Both the position numbers and the translations under genes were made by a program. Source: a virus. Taken from it: a stretch of 64,000 bases of DNA. Position 1 is the stretch's first letter, and the number at the start of each line of letters is the position of its first letter. The notes below the pieces were generated by a model. It did no database searches and had not been told where the DNA came from. It worked only from the letters and a program-made list of their open reading frames with translations. The stretch covers positions 1 to 64,000 of IMG/VR virus record IMGVR_UViG_3300028844_006431, one strand, 5' to 3'. Positions 17,529 through 27,735 of the stretch are shown here, one piece after another.

Positions 17529-19411
17529 GAGTCAAATAAACTTGCTTTTTCGAGTGATGATGATGTTGCTAATCTGTCTACAAATGGTCTTGGATCAACA
17601 ATCACATCATCAATTGTAATTGAAAAAATTTGATCTTTTTTAGGAACTAATAAATATTCGCTTGTACCAAATTCAAAAATCATTTCAGTTGAATTGTTTT
17701 GAACAAAGCTTGGAGAAAAACCTTCAAGTTCTAAAATACCCGATTCATAATCTACTTTACCAATGCCTTTATGTAAAATTTTTGTTGTACCATTTAAATC
17801 AAAAGCGATATCTACATTATATTTTTCGCCTTTTCGAACTGCTCTTGTAGCGTATTGAGAAAGTTCTGCTTCTTCTTCAACTTTTTCTCCACTTTCTTTC
17901 AAATAACAATTTGATATAGGATTTCCTTTAGCATCATTATAAACAAATTTTGTTGTTGCAAGAGTTTCTTTATCAATTCTACCATTGAAATCAATATTAT
18001 AATACTTGCCAACACCTATACGAATATCTCGTTTTTGATACACTCTTATTTTTACAGTTGTACCCATAAAATATTCATTCAAGTCATTTATTTCATTTGT
18101 TAAATTGGCTAATTGAAATGACCTATTAAATTTTAACAAATTTTCTTTAGCATACGAAATAGTCTTATTTTTTACTAAATCAATTACTTCAAGTTGACTC
18201 ATGTTTAAGTGGACTGAATTATAAATCACTCGAACATCCAATTTTAAATAAACATATTCTGGATCTACAATTTTAGGAACAATTGTAATTACATTTAACT
18301 GTTCAAGACGACTAATAATAAATTCTTTTTCATCAATGGTGAGTAACCCACGATTTTTTGGTTTGACTGCACAATAAACAGTTCCATACATAGGTGGTGT
18401 ATTTTTTTCTCCGCCCCATACAGCAAGAGAATCAATAAAGGGAAAGTATCGAAGTATTTGAATTTCAGTATCTCTTTCTGTCACTGAACGATTTTGACTT
18501 AAAAATAATCTTCGTGAATTGTGTCTTATTGTTTCAATGTTTTCTTCTTCTGTACCTTGCGAAGAAAATTGCTTTGTTACAATTACATAAGTAGTAGGTA
18601 AGATTGCCCGATCTGCTATATCAAAAGTAACACAACCATTACCTTTTGAGCCGGTTGTAATAATATACTCAGCCTCAATAATTTCATTATTTTCAGCTTC
18701 TCTTCCTAGAACACCATCACCAAATATAATTTGATATTTTTGATCATAATCTTGTTCAATATAAAAAACTTTTGACTCTTTATTTAGAAGTGTAATATCA
18801 TAAACTTGTTTATATTGTTCTCTTTTAGCAAAACGATCTTTTTTGATATAAATGTCTAAATTGTCTAGGTCAATATCAGGACTTTCTAATTTATATTTTT
18901 TCTCAAGTAATAAATTGTTGATTGTAATTTGCTGTTTTACAAACTGACCTTGAACTAAATCCAGGTCAGCGGTAAATTGATTTGACCTGTGAAGAGTAAC
19001 TGTATTCCATGTCATGAATGGATATACTTCACCTGTGCTATTTTTACCATAGAATAACGTATATCTTGGTATTGTAATCGCACCTGATAAATTTTGAGTA
19101 TTTGTTAGACGAAATGTTATATCTGCAATTGCTGCTTTTTTTGAGTTAGCAGTATAACCCATTTGTTTGGCATGAGATACCGCATTTTTTCTTTTTTGAG
19201 CGGTATCTAAAAACATTTCACTTGCTACTTGATTTAAGTAAAATGCTGTATATTGTGTATTGTATGAAAGAAGGTCAACAAGAAAATTTAAACCTGAAGC
19301 TTCAAAATCATAGTTTTTGAATTCAGAATTATTTTTGACAAAGGATAAAAAATTTTCACGAATCTCGTTAAAATCAAGTTCATTAATATTTTCTGGTGGT
19401 ATCTTTGCCAT
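17525..19411 (-). CDS. gp6: Baseplate wedge protein gp6 (baseplate J-like)
   Basis: A 628-residue protein close in length to T4 gp6 (660). The N-terminus reads FEASGLNFLVDLLSYNTQY followed by FYLNQVASEMFLDTAQKR, the hallmark opening of gp6/baseplate-J proteins in T4-like phages, and the middle has the strand-rich J-like core (YQIIFGDGVLGREAENNE). gp6 forms the iris-like ring that joins the baseplate wedges. Its ATG directly abuts the gp25 stop (TAAATG), and its own stop overlaps the next start (ATGA), the gene 25-6-7 order expected in this phage group. Confidence 0.92.
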   Translation of the reverse strand: MAKIPPENINELDFNEIRENFLSFVKNNSEFKNYDFEASGLNFLVDLLSYNTQYTAFYLNQVASEMFLDTAQKRKNAVSHAKQMGYTANSKKAAIADITFRLTNTQNLSGAITIPRYTLFYGKNSTGEVYPFMTWNTVTLHRSNQFTADLDLVQGQFVKQQITINNLLLEKKYKLESPDIDLDNLDIYIKKDRFAKREQYKQVYDITLLNKESKVFYIEQDYDQKYQIIFGDGVLGREAENNEIIEAEYIITTGSKGNGCVTFDIADRAILPTTYVIVTKQFSSQGTEEENIETIRHNSRRLFLSQNRSVTERDTEIQILRYFPFIDSLAVWGGEKNTPPMYGTVYCAVKPKNRGLLTIDEKEFIISRLEQLNVITIVPKIVDPEYVYLKLDVRVIYNSVHLNMSQLEVIDLVKNKTISYAKENLLKFNRSFQLANLTNEINDLNEYFMGTTVKIRVYQKRDIRIGVGKYYNIDFNGRIDKETLATTKFVYNDAKGNPISNCYLKESGEKVEEEAELSQYATRAVRKGEKYNVDIAFDLNGTTKILHKGIGKVDYESGILELEGFSPSFVQNNSTEMIFEFGTSEYLLVPKKDQIFSITIDDVIVDPRPFVDRLATSSSLEKASLFDS

Positions 19412-19789
19412 TTATCTTATTCGTTTGAGTGTTTTTTCAAAAACAAGTAGTTCTGAAGGTTCTGATTTTAAACGAAAATATATTGAAATTTCAATGTTAT
19501 GTAAATCTTCTACTAAAAGAAAATCTTCTAATGTTATTCTTGGTTCAAAATTTGATATTTGAGTTTTTATTTCAGTTTTTATACTGTCTTGAAGAACAAA
19601 GTTATTGATTTCAAATATATAATCTTGTATACCTACACCAAATGAATTATTGTATAACCTTTCACCTTTTCTTGTAAATAAAATATGATTCAATGACCGA
19701 AAAATTGCAGACTTCGGATCAAGATTATTGACTTTACGAGTTATAGGATGTGGTATAAACTTTAAATCTATATCTGAAAAACGTGACAT
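19412..19789 (-). CDS. gp25: Baseplate wedge protein gp25
   Basis: A 125-residue protein of the gp25/early-lysozyme-like family (T4 gp25 is 132 residues). Visible signatures are AIFRSLNHILFTRKGERLYN (the family's vk.sl.nll.t..GER...p.fG box), FGVGIQDYIFE, and a C-terminal FEPRITLEDF segment with paired beta strands. gp25 is the core wedge component that nucleates sheath assembly onto the baseplate; it has no enzyme activity despite the old family name. Immediately upstream (19811-19818) is a GATAAATA box that could be its late promoter. Confidence 0.93.
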   Translation of the reverse strand: MSRFSDIDLKFIPHPITRKVNNLDPKSAIFRSLNHILFTRKGERLYNNSFGVGIQDYIFEINNFVLQDSIKTEIKTQISNFEPRITLEDFLLVEDLHNIEISIYFRLKSEPSELLVFEKTLKRIR

Positions 19790-19810
19790 TTATAAGAAAA
19801 TCCGTATAAT

Positions 19811-19818
19811 TATTTATC
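19811..19818 (-). promoter_or_regulatory. Possible late promoter box (GATAAATA) before gp25
   Basis: On the minus strand GATAAATA sits about 22 bases before the gp25 ATG and overlaps the stop codon of the upstream gene. It is one mismatch from the T4 late -10 element. Its intergenic position supports it, but the octamer is not rare in DNA this AT-rich. Confidence 0.35.
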
Positions 19819-22800
19819 TATCTTATCCGGTAGAAATAAATTTCACTATCAAGAATTTGAAAAATTAAAGATTTCATATCAACTTCTGGTTTAGCAAATA
19901 AAGTTTTTTGAATTTGCTGCTGTTGTGGTGTAAGAAATTCTTGAGGTGGTTCATAACCTATGAGTATATAAGGTAATAATTGTTGGTCTTCTGATTTCTT
20001 AACTTCAAAAATTTCTGATAGAAATTTCTTTTTCTTACGATTTCCAAAATTGAAAACTGTATCGTGTTCAGCATTGACTTCAATTGCCTTTGTAAAGGTA
20101 TAGCCCTTTTCTTTAAAGAACACACCAAGATGAATGTTTATATTATTTAGTTTAGGCAATTCTCTGATGTTTAGTCCCGCCGCAGAAGAATGAGGTATAA
20201 CTGACATTGTAAATTCAAAACGATAAGTATATGTTTTTGCAACACCCGCAGACCATTTTGGTAGTGTCAAAACATTTTTACTTCTTACACCATGTAAATT
20301 CTTAAGTAACGGATTTTTCAAACGAAATTCATAATGAGGTGAAGAAGAAATTACCTCAAAGTAATCTGGATTTGTTGACTTATCAATTACATTTTCAAAA
20401 TTTGTATCACTTACACAACGGAAAGGTTCCCATTCAATTTTGATTGGTTCTGGCTTTGCTATGTTTTGTGAAGATGGATTCATATTTTTTGCTTGTTTAT
20501 CTAACGCACCTTTTAAAGTATCTAATGTATTATTAGGTAACATTGCGGATGCTCTACCTACATCAATTTGTTCAAGAGAAGGTGCTGTGATTGGATTACC
20601 ATCTTCATCAATCAAGCGCCAAGCATCAGCAAGCCATCTTACTGGATAGACATGCATTCCTTTTGGTAAATAACTTAAAAGAACCATTGAGAATCCAAAT
20701 TCACTTGAATACTTACGTTCTACTTTTGCAATTTCATTGTAGATTTTTCCTGTCCAATATTTTACTTTATCTTCTTTTGTATTTTTTTCATGCTGTGCTG
20801 TTTCAACAATTCCTGCATTGTCTAGATTGGCAAAAAGTCCGCTACCAATTTCAATAGGGAAAAAAGCAAGTTCCATCGCATCACTGATTTGTTCCGCTAC
20901 TGCTTCCTTTAACTTCAATGATTGTTCAATGACAGCCTCTCTTGCTCCGTAACCTTCATAAGGATTTGTAATACCAGGACGAATTTGACCATCAGGTGGC
21001 ATCAAAGGATCTACTTGACTTTTTTCATTGATCGCCTTTATTCGTTCATCATGATTTTGTTGTTGAAGATATAATTGGTCAATATCTAATTTGATTCGAT
21101 TTGCTTCCTCAGGATCAATTTTACGGATCTTCCCAAGATATTTTTGAACAGAAGAAAGTGAACTTGGTCTGAATCCTTTTTTTGGTGGTTTGGAATGGCC
21201 ATTTGTATTTGTCAAATCAGCGGCAAGTTTATCATATCCTTCAATACCCTCTTCTCGGCAATACTTACCCCATACAGTTCCTTCAAATTCAATACTCAAT
21301 AATAAAATGTTAAGAAGGTCGTCAATAATATCGATCAATTCAAGAAGCTTATCACGAATATCTCTTAAAACTCGAATCAATTGTTTCAACATTGTATCAT
21401 TCGGAGTAAACATATTCTCAAATGATTTCACTTTTTTCTGAAGTGCTTTAATTGTGGTTGTTGTTCCAATTAAATCTGAGAAATTTACACCAAACCAATT
21501 ACCATAACCTCCTGGATTAAAGTTCATTAGATTTTCATCCATAATAAAACCATCACCTAAAAATTCAAAGGTTGAGGTTGATGATCCACCCCCTGCTGCG
21601 CTACCTTTGCGATAAAGATGAACATAATCTCCAGAAACAAAATGATCTCTGGACATAGGAGGTCTGCGATATGAAAATTCGTAAACATAATTTTGCTGAG
21701 AAAGAGCATTTGGTAAATTTACTTTATCATTTTTATAAATGTCCCAAATATCTTTCGTGAAAGCAGTTTTATAATAAGTTTCAAGATGATTGCGATATAA
21801 ATGATTTTTATTTTTGATAGGATAACTACGATGAAAATAAGACATATAAGTTGAATTCTCATCATCAGTGGGTGGAACCATACCTGTTGTATTCACCATC
21901 TTACTTTCAAAATTTTTCAATTGCTTTTGCTTTACAGCAACTGATTCATGAAGACCTTTAAAATGTTCATTGAAAATTACTAAAGCTTCTTCTTTGAAGG
22001 TTTTTTCCATAATTTCAATATCTGAAATATATTCATCAATTTTCTTTTGTCTTTCTTCATTTGCCAAATTGGGTGGTGTGATTCGAAATATATCGGTTCT
22101 GCTTAGATAATCATCTCTTATAGAACTTGACATATTTTTTAATTCTGCTCCTATGCTCATCAACTGTACATACTGAGGATGATCCTTAGTGAGAAAAATA
22201 CCACTGGTGGCGTTCTCTACTTCAATCAGAGGGGCGTTTTCTGAAGTGTCTACTACTACCACATCACCTGTGACCGGATCAACGGTGGTGATAGATGTGA
22301 GACTTTTCGCTTTGAGATTCTTAACTTTCTCATATTGTTCACGAAATTGTTTTCTTTTTTCAATCAAAGTAAGAGTGTTATTTAATCGTGAATCTTTTGT
22401 CCAGGTGACACCAAAACTTGGTACTGAAGAAGATGATTCGCTTGCTGTTTCCACAAGGTCACTATTATACTTATTCATAAACTCTTCAACAACATCTAAG
22501 CTTGGATCTGTTAAGTTTTCAAGAATTGATTCAGGATTTGAAAAATCAACACCTCTTGCGAATTCAGCAGCAGCATATTGTGAAGCATAGAAAGTGTGTT
22601 CAATTTTAAGTTGAGCTAAATTTTCTTTTTTCAAACGATACAGATTACTTTTACGAATAAGTTCATTTTCAATATCTTGAATAATTTCATTTACACGATC
22701 GGGATTATGTTTTACATCATCTATTGAAGCATCTAACGAATCAATTTCATCTTGAACATTCGCTTTCAATCTTTCAAAACGATCTTCAGGCATAAATTCG

Positions 22801-23810
22801 AGAGGATCGGCTTTGACCATAATAATATCAGTTAGTTCATCATCAATTGGTATTTGTTTTCTTGTATACGCATCCACCTTTTCATATCTTACTTTTGAAG
22901 GATTTGTTACTTGAACTCCCTTCATTTGATAATTTGTAAGAATTTTTACTTTGCGTTGTTCATGTCGAAAGAAGAGAGAATCAAAATCTTCATGAAGCGC
23001 ACCTAAACTTTCAATTTGAAATAAATTTGCTAAACTTGCTATTGAATCAATAAACTTACGAATATTTGGCATATTCGTATTTGAGTCTATACTGAAATAT
23101 AAAAAGATTGCATCATATACACCAAGAGGTCTTGAAAGATTTTGAATTGACTTCTCAAAATCAATGTAATCGGTTTTCATTTCATCAAGAGAACTTTTAG
23201 CTCCTGGTATCAATTGTTCGAGAAGTGAACGTCCTTTATTGTCATGATGAACTCTTGTATATTTTTCGATTTTATTTTGAAGTTTTTTACCGCTTTCAAT
23301 GAGTCTTTCGTCTAGATCTTTTACATAAGGAAGTGCATAAGGAACATAAGGATCAGCAGAATCATAAAACTTTTTATAAACATTTTCTGCTTGCTCATCT
23401 AGTGATGTAGTTGGATAACCTTTATATGCTCGTTCTGTAAAATTTGGAGGAACAACTAATACATGCATACCTAAACGAAGATATGCATCAAGAGCATTAT
23501 AAACCAGGTTGGAGAGATATGTCATTACCATCGACATAAAATTCGGCAGCAAAAACATAAAGTCATTAATCAAAGTCAAAGTAGTAATTGCAAAATCAAA
23601 ATTGTTTACAACTAAATTTCTTATGTTCTCTAGATATTCTTTTGAATCTTCAATAAATTCTTTATTACTGCCAGTAAGGCCTGCGGCTAAGTGGTTGATT
23701 TGACGCCACTCACCTTCACCTGTCGGATTTGCAAACTCATCGCTTTTCGATAATTGATTTCCAAATTCAGTAAGAGTCCTACCAATTGGATATCTTTGAC
23801 CATCACTCAT
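19818..23810 (-). CDS. Large baseplate/tail structural protein, unrecognised
   Basis: A 1330-residue protein upstream of gp25 in the leftward tail block. I do not recognise a family. The first 150 residues include a hydrophobic pair of helices (about 75-115, FMFLLPNFMSMVMTYL). Residues about 320-520 and 590-650 are rich in Lys/Glu and look like coiled coil. A Gly/Ser stretch (AAGGGSSTSTFEF) follows near residue 740, another helical region lies at about 790-850, and the C-terminal about 200 residues are strand-rich. The coupled start (ATGA with a 50-residue ORF) and the setting among baseplate genes argue for a virion component. There is no lysozyme or peptidase motif. Confidence 0.6.
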   Translation of the reverse strand: MSDGQRYPIGRTLTEFGNQLSKSDEFANPTGEGEWRQINHLAAGLTGSNKEFIEDSKEYLENIRNLVVNNFDFAITTLTLINDFMFLLPNFMSMVMTYLSNLVYNALDAYLRLGMHVLVVPPNFTERAYKGYPTTSLDEQAENVYKKFYDSADPYVPYALPYVKDLDERLIESGKKLQNKIEKYTRVHHDNKGRSLLEQLIPGAKSSLDEMKTDYIDFEKSIQNLSRPLGVYDAIFLYFSIDSNTNMPNIRKFIDSIASLANLFQIESLGALHEDFDSLFFRHEQRKVKILTNYQMKGVQVTNPSKVRYEKVDAYTRKQIPIDDELTDIIMVKADPLEFMPEDRFERLKANVQDEIDSLDASIDDVKHNPDRVNEIIQDIENELIRKSNLYRLKKENLAQLKIEHTFYASQYAAAEFARGVDFSNPESILENLTDPSLDVVEEFMNKYNSDLVETASESSSSVPSFGVTWTKDSRLNNTLTLIEKRKQFREQYEKVKNLKAKSLTSITTVDPVTGDVVVVDTSENAPLIEVENATSGIFLTKDHPQYVQLMSIGAELKNMSSSIRDDYLSRTDIFRITPPNLANEERQKKIDEYISDIEIMEKTFKEEALVIFNEHFKGLHESVAVKQKQLKNFESKMVNTTGMVPPTDDENSTYMSYFHRSYPIKNKNHLYRNHLETYYKTAFTKDIWDIYKNDKVNLPNALSQQNYVYEFSYRRPPMSRDHFVSGDYVHLYRKGSAAGGGSSTSTFEFLGDGFIMDENLMNFNPGGYGNWFGVNFSDLIGTTTTIKALQKKVKSFENMFTPNDTMLKQLIRVLRDIRDKLLELIDIIDDLLNILLLSIEFEGTVWGKYCREEGIEGYDKLAADLTNTNGHSKPPKKGFRPSSLSSVQKYLGKIRKIDPEEANRIKLDIDQLYLQQQNHDERIKAINEKSQVDPLMPPDGQIRPGITNPYEGYGAREAVIEQSLKLKEAVAEQISDAMELAFFPIEIGSGLFANLDNAGIVETAQHEKNTKEDKVKYWTGKIYNEIAKVERKYSSEFGFSMVLLSYLPKGMHVYPVRWLADAWRLIDEDGNPITAPSLEQIDVGRASAMLPNNTLDTLKGALDKQAKNMNPSSQNIAKPEPIKIEWEPFRCVSDTNFENVIDKSTNPDYFEVISSSPHYEFRLKNPLLKNLHGVRSKNVLTLPKWSAGVAKTYTYRFEFTMSVIPHSSAAGLNIRELPKLNNINIHLGVFFKEKGYTFTKAIEVNAEHDTVFNFGNRKKKKFLSEIFEVKKSEDQQLLPYILIGYEPPQEFLTPQQQQIQKTLFAKPEVDMKSLIFQILDSEIYFYRIR

Positions 23811-23959
23811 TCACTTTTCTCTTTTCTTGGAGTTTTTTCATCAAGTTTATTAATGAAGTTAACACATAGAACAAGTGTTTCACGAAGTTCTTCAAGATGT
23901 TTTATTTGTTTTTGTATATTTTCTTTTTCTTTATGTCGATTCTGTGCATCTTCTGTCAT
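23807..23959 (-). CDS. 50-residue charged microprotein in the tail operon
   Basis: An ATG at 23959 opens a 50-codon frame overlapping the end of the 722-residue gene by 29 bases and ending in TGA that overlaps the next ATG (ATGA). The product (MTEDAQNRHKEKENIQKQ...) is almost wholly helical, rich in Lys and Glu with a central hydrophobic heptad stretch (LRETLVLCVNFI), so a short coiled coil is likely. The same close-coupled junctions occur between all genes in this block, and without it the neighbours would be separated by 120 bases. Function unknown; it could be an assembly factor or a translational bridge. Confidence 0.55.
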   Translation of the reverse strand: MTEDAQNRHKEKENIQKQIKHLEELRETLVLCVNFINKLDEKTPRKEKSE

Positions 23960-26099
23960 ATAATTGTGTACCTATAGTGTGGAATTTTTCGATATCTGTG
24001 ACGTCTGGAATACCTTTATATTCTTCAAGTCTTTTGTCTAAGTATTCTTCATAAGCAATTAAGTTGTATACACTTTGTCTTGTTTTGAATGCAATTCCTT
24101 CTTTATTCAAATACCATAACATAAATTCAATGAGTTTATATGTTAGGTTCTTAGGAACACCCGATGATAAAGTTTGAAATTGAGTAGGATCAGCGCATAA
24201 AGCACTCCACGTGGCTATATCATATCCCACATCACTTTCAAGTATGCTCTTGATATTACTATGAAGTCCAATTATTTGATTGATCTCACCTACAGTATTT
24301 ACATCGCAGAAAGGATAGTCTCGATTCAAAGCATTGGCATAAGGAAGCGGCATTACAGGATTTTTTAAAGTTGCTGCTTTTGTTGCCGAGGTAATAAAGT
24401 TTTGTAACCAAGATAAATTACCAGCACTGGCATCGTCCGGATAACCATTTTCAATATATGAATTCCAAACATCAAAGTTTGTTGGGAAAACTATTTGGTC
24501 AAGATACGGTTCAATTTCCCACTCTTCTCTTTGGACTTCAACATCCGGTCTTGAAGTATGATGTTCTAACTTAGTGAGTAAACTGTATCCATCAGGATGT
24601 TGAATCTTACCTTCATTTTGTTTTGATAACTGTTCAATAAAAACACCAGGGTTTGTTTCAAATGTTAAGCGAAATAAATTTGGAACAAAATACTTGTATT
24701 TTCTACCTAACTTGTGGTCATAATATTTATTTTTAAAATGATAGTCCGATTCAACAACTTTATTTTCTAAAAATGGTTTTTCGTAATGAAATGTATTTGT
24801 AAAGGGATGACAAGGATTACGGTCAAAATAAGGATATTCAAACTGATTATAAAAGTAAGACCACTCGCTGATTTGTCCAAAGTTCATCATAATTGGATAA
24901 GCTTTAGAACTTTCTTGATTTACTTCAGCTACTTTTGATCCAACTTTTTTCAAAGTAAAACTACCTCTAGCATGATGGGGTTTTTCATAACCAAAAGCGG
25001 CTTTGAATAAAGTATCAAGAAATTTAAGAGGAGCGCATATTGCTGCCCAAAGTTTGTCAAATACGTTAGGATTTCCAACACCAGGAACTTTATCTGTTAT
25101 ACTACCAATCAAATTATCAAGAGATGAAAGAATGCCTGGTTTAAGATTTTGATACACATAGTCATATATACCTGACGAATTCCAACCACCTCTTGTATAG
25201 ATTACAAAATGCCATCTTATTTTTTGGCTAAAAGGTCTTCGTGTAATTGTTACGATCTTTTTTTCATTCATTTTACCATCATTATTAACTGCCTTTGCGC
25301 CAGAGGCAAAATAAGGATTATAAAACTTTTTCAAAAAACTTGCATTTGAAATACTAGCAGGTGCTTGTACTGTTCCATGACCTTTATGATAATTATTTGG
25401 ATCTGGTGTTTTATCATAATCGTTTTCATCACCACACCAACAATAACTTAACATACCAGTTGGCCAATAGTCTCCATTCCAATTTCCAAAAACCCTATCA
25501 TTACGGGCCCATTGTGTAACTTCAAACCTTACTTCAGTTTCATATTCATCTAGTTGGTCACCCCAGTTTCCTACCCAATCATATATGAATGTTTTGGCTT
25601 CTACTTGTGAATAAAGTGATTTATTTTCAAATTTGCTTTTGGTATCGCCATGTTCCTGACTAATTTCTGAGTGAAAATGAAATAATACTTTTTCTTCAAA
25701 TTCATCTTCTTCAGTTCCACCAACAGCTTTATCGTAATTTATTTCTTGACGATGACATATACCAGGATTACTATAAAGCTGCGAATCTAAAGCCTTTGTC
25801 AAATCATTATGGCATTGTGATAGAGGATCATAACTGAAAGGTCCTATACCTAATCCTCGTCCTTTAAATTCTTCATGAGGAGTATATGGTTCTGTATATG
25901 TTCCACTCTTTAGACCAATATCAGGTGTTAGCCAATGACCAAGATAATTATAAAATTCCTTTGCTGGAACTTTCATCATATCATTGACTTGATCTGTATT
26001 GGCATTCCAGCCTTTTTTGATAATCACTTCAGGGCATACAACTGTTAATATACCAATATTATCTTGAACTATTTTTACTATCTTTTTAAAAAATGCCAT
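23931..26099 (-). CDS. Large structural protein of the tail block, unrecognised
   Basis: A 722-residue protein unusually rich in Trp, Tyr, Phe, Asn and His, with no signal peptide or enzyme motif that I can name. Aromatic-rich segments such as VFGNWNGDYWPTGML and FYNQFEYPYFDRNPCHPF are typical of beta-rich virion decoration or fibre proteins. Cysteines are scattered (VCPEV, YCWCGDE, RRCTEST). It follows the 541-residue gene by two bases without a visible ribosome site, so translation is probably coupled. It sits in the leftward baseplate operon between gp5 and gp25. Confidence 0.55.
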   Translation of the reverse strand: MAFFKKIVKIVQDNIGILTVVCPEVIIKKGWNANTDQVNDMMKVPAKEFYNYLGHWLTPDIGLKSGTYTEPYTPHEEFKGRGLGIGPFSYDPLSQCHNDLTKALDSQLYSNPGICHRQEINYDKAVGGTEEDEFEEKVLFHFHSEISQEHGDTKSKFENKSLYSQVEAKTFIYDWVGNWGDQLDEYETEVRFEVTQWARNDRVFGNWNGDYWPTGMLSYCWCGDENDYDKTPDPNNYHKGHGTVQAPASISNASFLKKFYNPYFASGAKAVNNDGKMNEKKIVTITRRPFSQKIRWHFVIYTRGGWNSSGIYDYVYQNLKPGILSSLDNLIGSITDKVPGVGNPNVFDKLWAAICAPLKFLDTLFKAAFGYEKPHHARGSFTLKKVGSKVAEVNQESSKAYPIMMNFGQISEWSYFYNQFEYPYFDRNPCHPFTNTFHYEKPFLENKVVESDYHFKNKYYDHKLGRKYKYFVPNLFRLTFETNPGVFIEQLSKQNEGKIQHPDGYSLLTKLEHHTSRPDVEVQREEWEIEPYLDQIVFPTNFDVWNSYIENGYPDDASAGNLSWLQNFITSATKAATLKNPVMPLPYANALNRDYPFCDVNTVGEINQIIGLHSNIKSILESDVGYDIATWSALCADPTQFQTLSSGVPKNLTYKLIEFMLWYLNKEGIAFKTRQSVYNLIAYEEYLDKRLEEYKGIPDVTDIEKFHTIGTQLYDRRCTEST

Positions 26100-26101
26100 A
26101 A

Positions 26102-27727
26102 TTAATCACCAATTTTATTAACAAGTAAACTATGATTACCGGGTTTGCTACCAACAACTGTGTTTGTTGTAATATTCGTTACTGTACTCGTAGGCCCTGA
26201 GCCTGTGGTTTGTCCGATACTACCTAATCCTGAACCAATATATTTCAATTGAAATGTTTTTGATACTATGTCACCACAGCCATTGAACAACTCAATTTTT
26301 ACAGATGTATCTATGTCGCTCGGAAGAATATTAAGTTGTTTCGGAACATCAGCTTCAAGTGCACTGTAAACATGATAATCTTGAACAGGATAATGTATAT
26401 GATAATACTGTTCGGGAAATTGATGTATTATTCTTTCAACATAAACATTTAATTTTAAACCAGCATCTGTAAATTCATACTCATTATTTGCATTGGGCGC
26501 AGATGCCATGTCAAAAGACTGCGTAACTATGTCAGGAATTGTACATTCATCGTAAACTGTAAGACCATTAAAAGATCCTATAAAAACACCAAGTTCATGT
26601 TTTACTGGAGGAACATCTGTATTTGTAAAATAATCCAGTGGTGACTTTTTAGAACCTTGTCCTTTAAGAGTAGTTAAGTCACCAAATTCAATAAAGGTAT
26701 TTGAATCTGGATCAGTTGTAACCCACCATTTAGTATAATTATTTGCTCCATCACTTTGTAAGTTAGGAAGATATACGTCAAAACTTGCGCCCGAACTTGA
26801 CGATAAATTTTTTGTTGTCGCATTCGCATAACACTCATGAAAAGAAACATTAGGAGTAAATGTGTCTTCTGTGAAAACATCAGCACTCATCGCATAAAAG
26901 TTAGCCCATCCTGTATTATTTGCTGTTCTCCATTCAGCATCATTTTCACCTTTATGCACAATTGTTTTTATGGGTGTTAATACTTCAGGGCGCCAATCAT
27001 TTGTTCCGATTGAAAATGAATAGTCAACAGTCTTACCAATTATATCCGCATCAGTAACTCCTTTGACTTTAATATTATGAGAACCGATACCAGAAATAGT
27101 CTCAAGAACAGGAAAACTATTTGCGTTTGCCCAAGCACCACCATCAACAGAAATCATCACATGACTTACATTTCCTTCTGAGCATTCTTCCAAAGGATAT
27201 GCCATGATTTCAATACTTACAGGACCTGTTGAATGAAAATGTCCTGTCTTGTTACGAAGAGTGACTATTGGTCCAGGAGGAGGTGGCGGTGATGGTATCC
27301 AATATATTGAACCACCATTAGTTCCGTCATGGGAATCCTTAACACTTACGCTAACACTATATTCATGTAGTCCATCACTTTGTTGTATATTTTGATCTTT
27401 ACCTAAGTACCAGATACCATTTGTTGTATAACCATTCCCTGTTGTACTTAGGTAATCATAGTCAAGACTAGACCAAGAACTACTCCAAACTACTGTGCCA
27501 CTTCCGGTAGATCCGGCAGGTCGTTCAGTAATCGTAACAGAGTTGCCCTTACCTCCGCCAGGATAACTAAATCCGTAACAATTGTTACCACCTGCGCCGC
27601 ATGATTCAAAACCAAGACCAAAATGTAATCGTATAAAACCCTTTTCATGATAAGCCTGTCCTAAACCAACACCGCTTCCACTCGAAGGTGGTTTTGATAT
27701 TCCTTTTAAATATTCGATAGTGGACAT
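26102..27727 (-). CDS. Structural protein with beta-sandwich-like repeats, unrecognised
   Basis: A 541-residue protein with a Gly/Ser-rich N-terminal region (residues 1-150; GLGFESCGAGGNNCYGF has a Cys pair), a proline hinge (SPPPPPGP, about 150), then strand-rich Ig-like segments (VSHVMISVDGGAWANANS) and a Gly/Thr-rich C-terminus. This layout suits an exposed virion protein with an Ig-like adhesion or decoration domain. It begins with a good AGGAG site overlapping the stop of the preceding gene. No enzyme or metal site is evident. Function unknown. Confidence 0.55.
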   Translation of the reverse strand: MSTIEYLKGISKPPSSGSGVGLGQAYHEKGFIRLHFGLGFESCGAGGNNCYGFSYPGGGKGNSVTITERPAGSTGSGTVVWSSSWSSLDYDYLSTTGNGYTTNGIWYLGKDQNIQQSDGLHEYSVSVSVKDSHDGTNGGSIYWIPSPPPPPGPIVTLRNKTGHFHSTGPVSIEIMAYPLEECSEGNVSHVMISVDGGAWANANSFPVLETISGIGSHNIKVKGVTDADIIGKTVDYSFSIGTNDWRPEVLTPIKTIVHKGENDAEWRTANNTGWANFYAMSADVFTEDTFTPNVSFHECYANATTKNLSSSSGASFDVYLPNLQSDGANNYTKWWVTTDPDSNTFIEFGDLTTLKGQGSKKSPLDYFTNTDVPPVKHELGVFIGSFNGLTVYDECTIPDIVTQSFDMASAPNANNEYEFTDAGLKLNVYVERIIHQFPEQYYHIHYPVQDYHVYSALEADVPKQLNILPSDIDTSVKIELFNGCGDIVSKTFQLKYIGSGLGSIGQTTGSGPTSTVTNITTNTVVGSKPGNHSLLVNKIGD

Positions 27728-27735
27728 ATTTTCTC

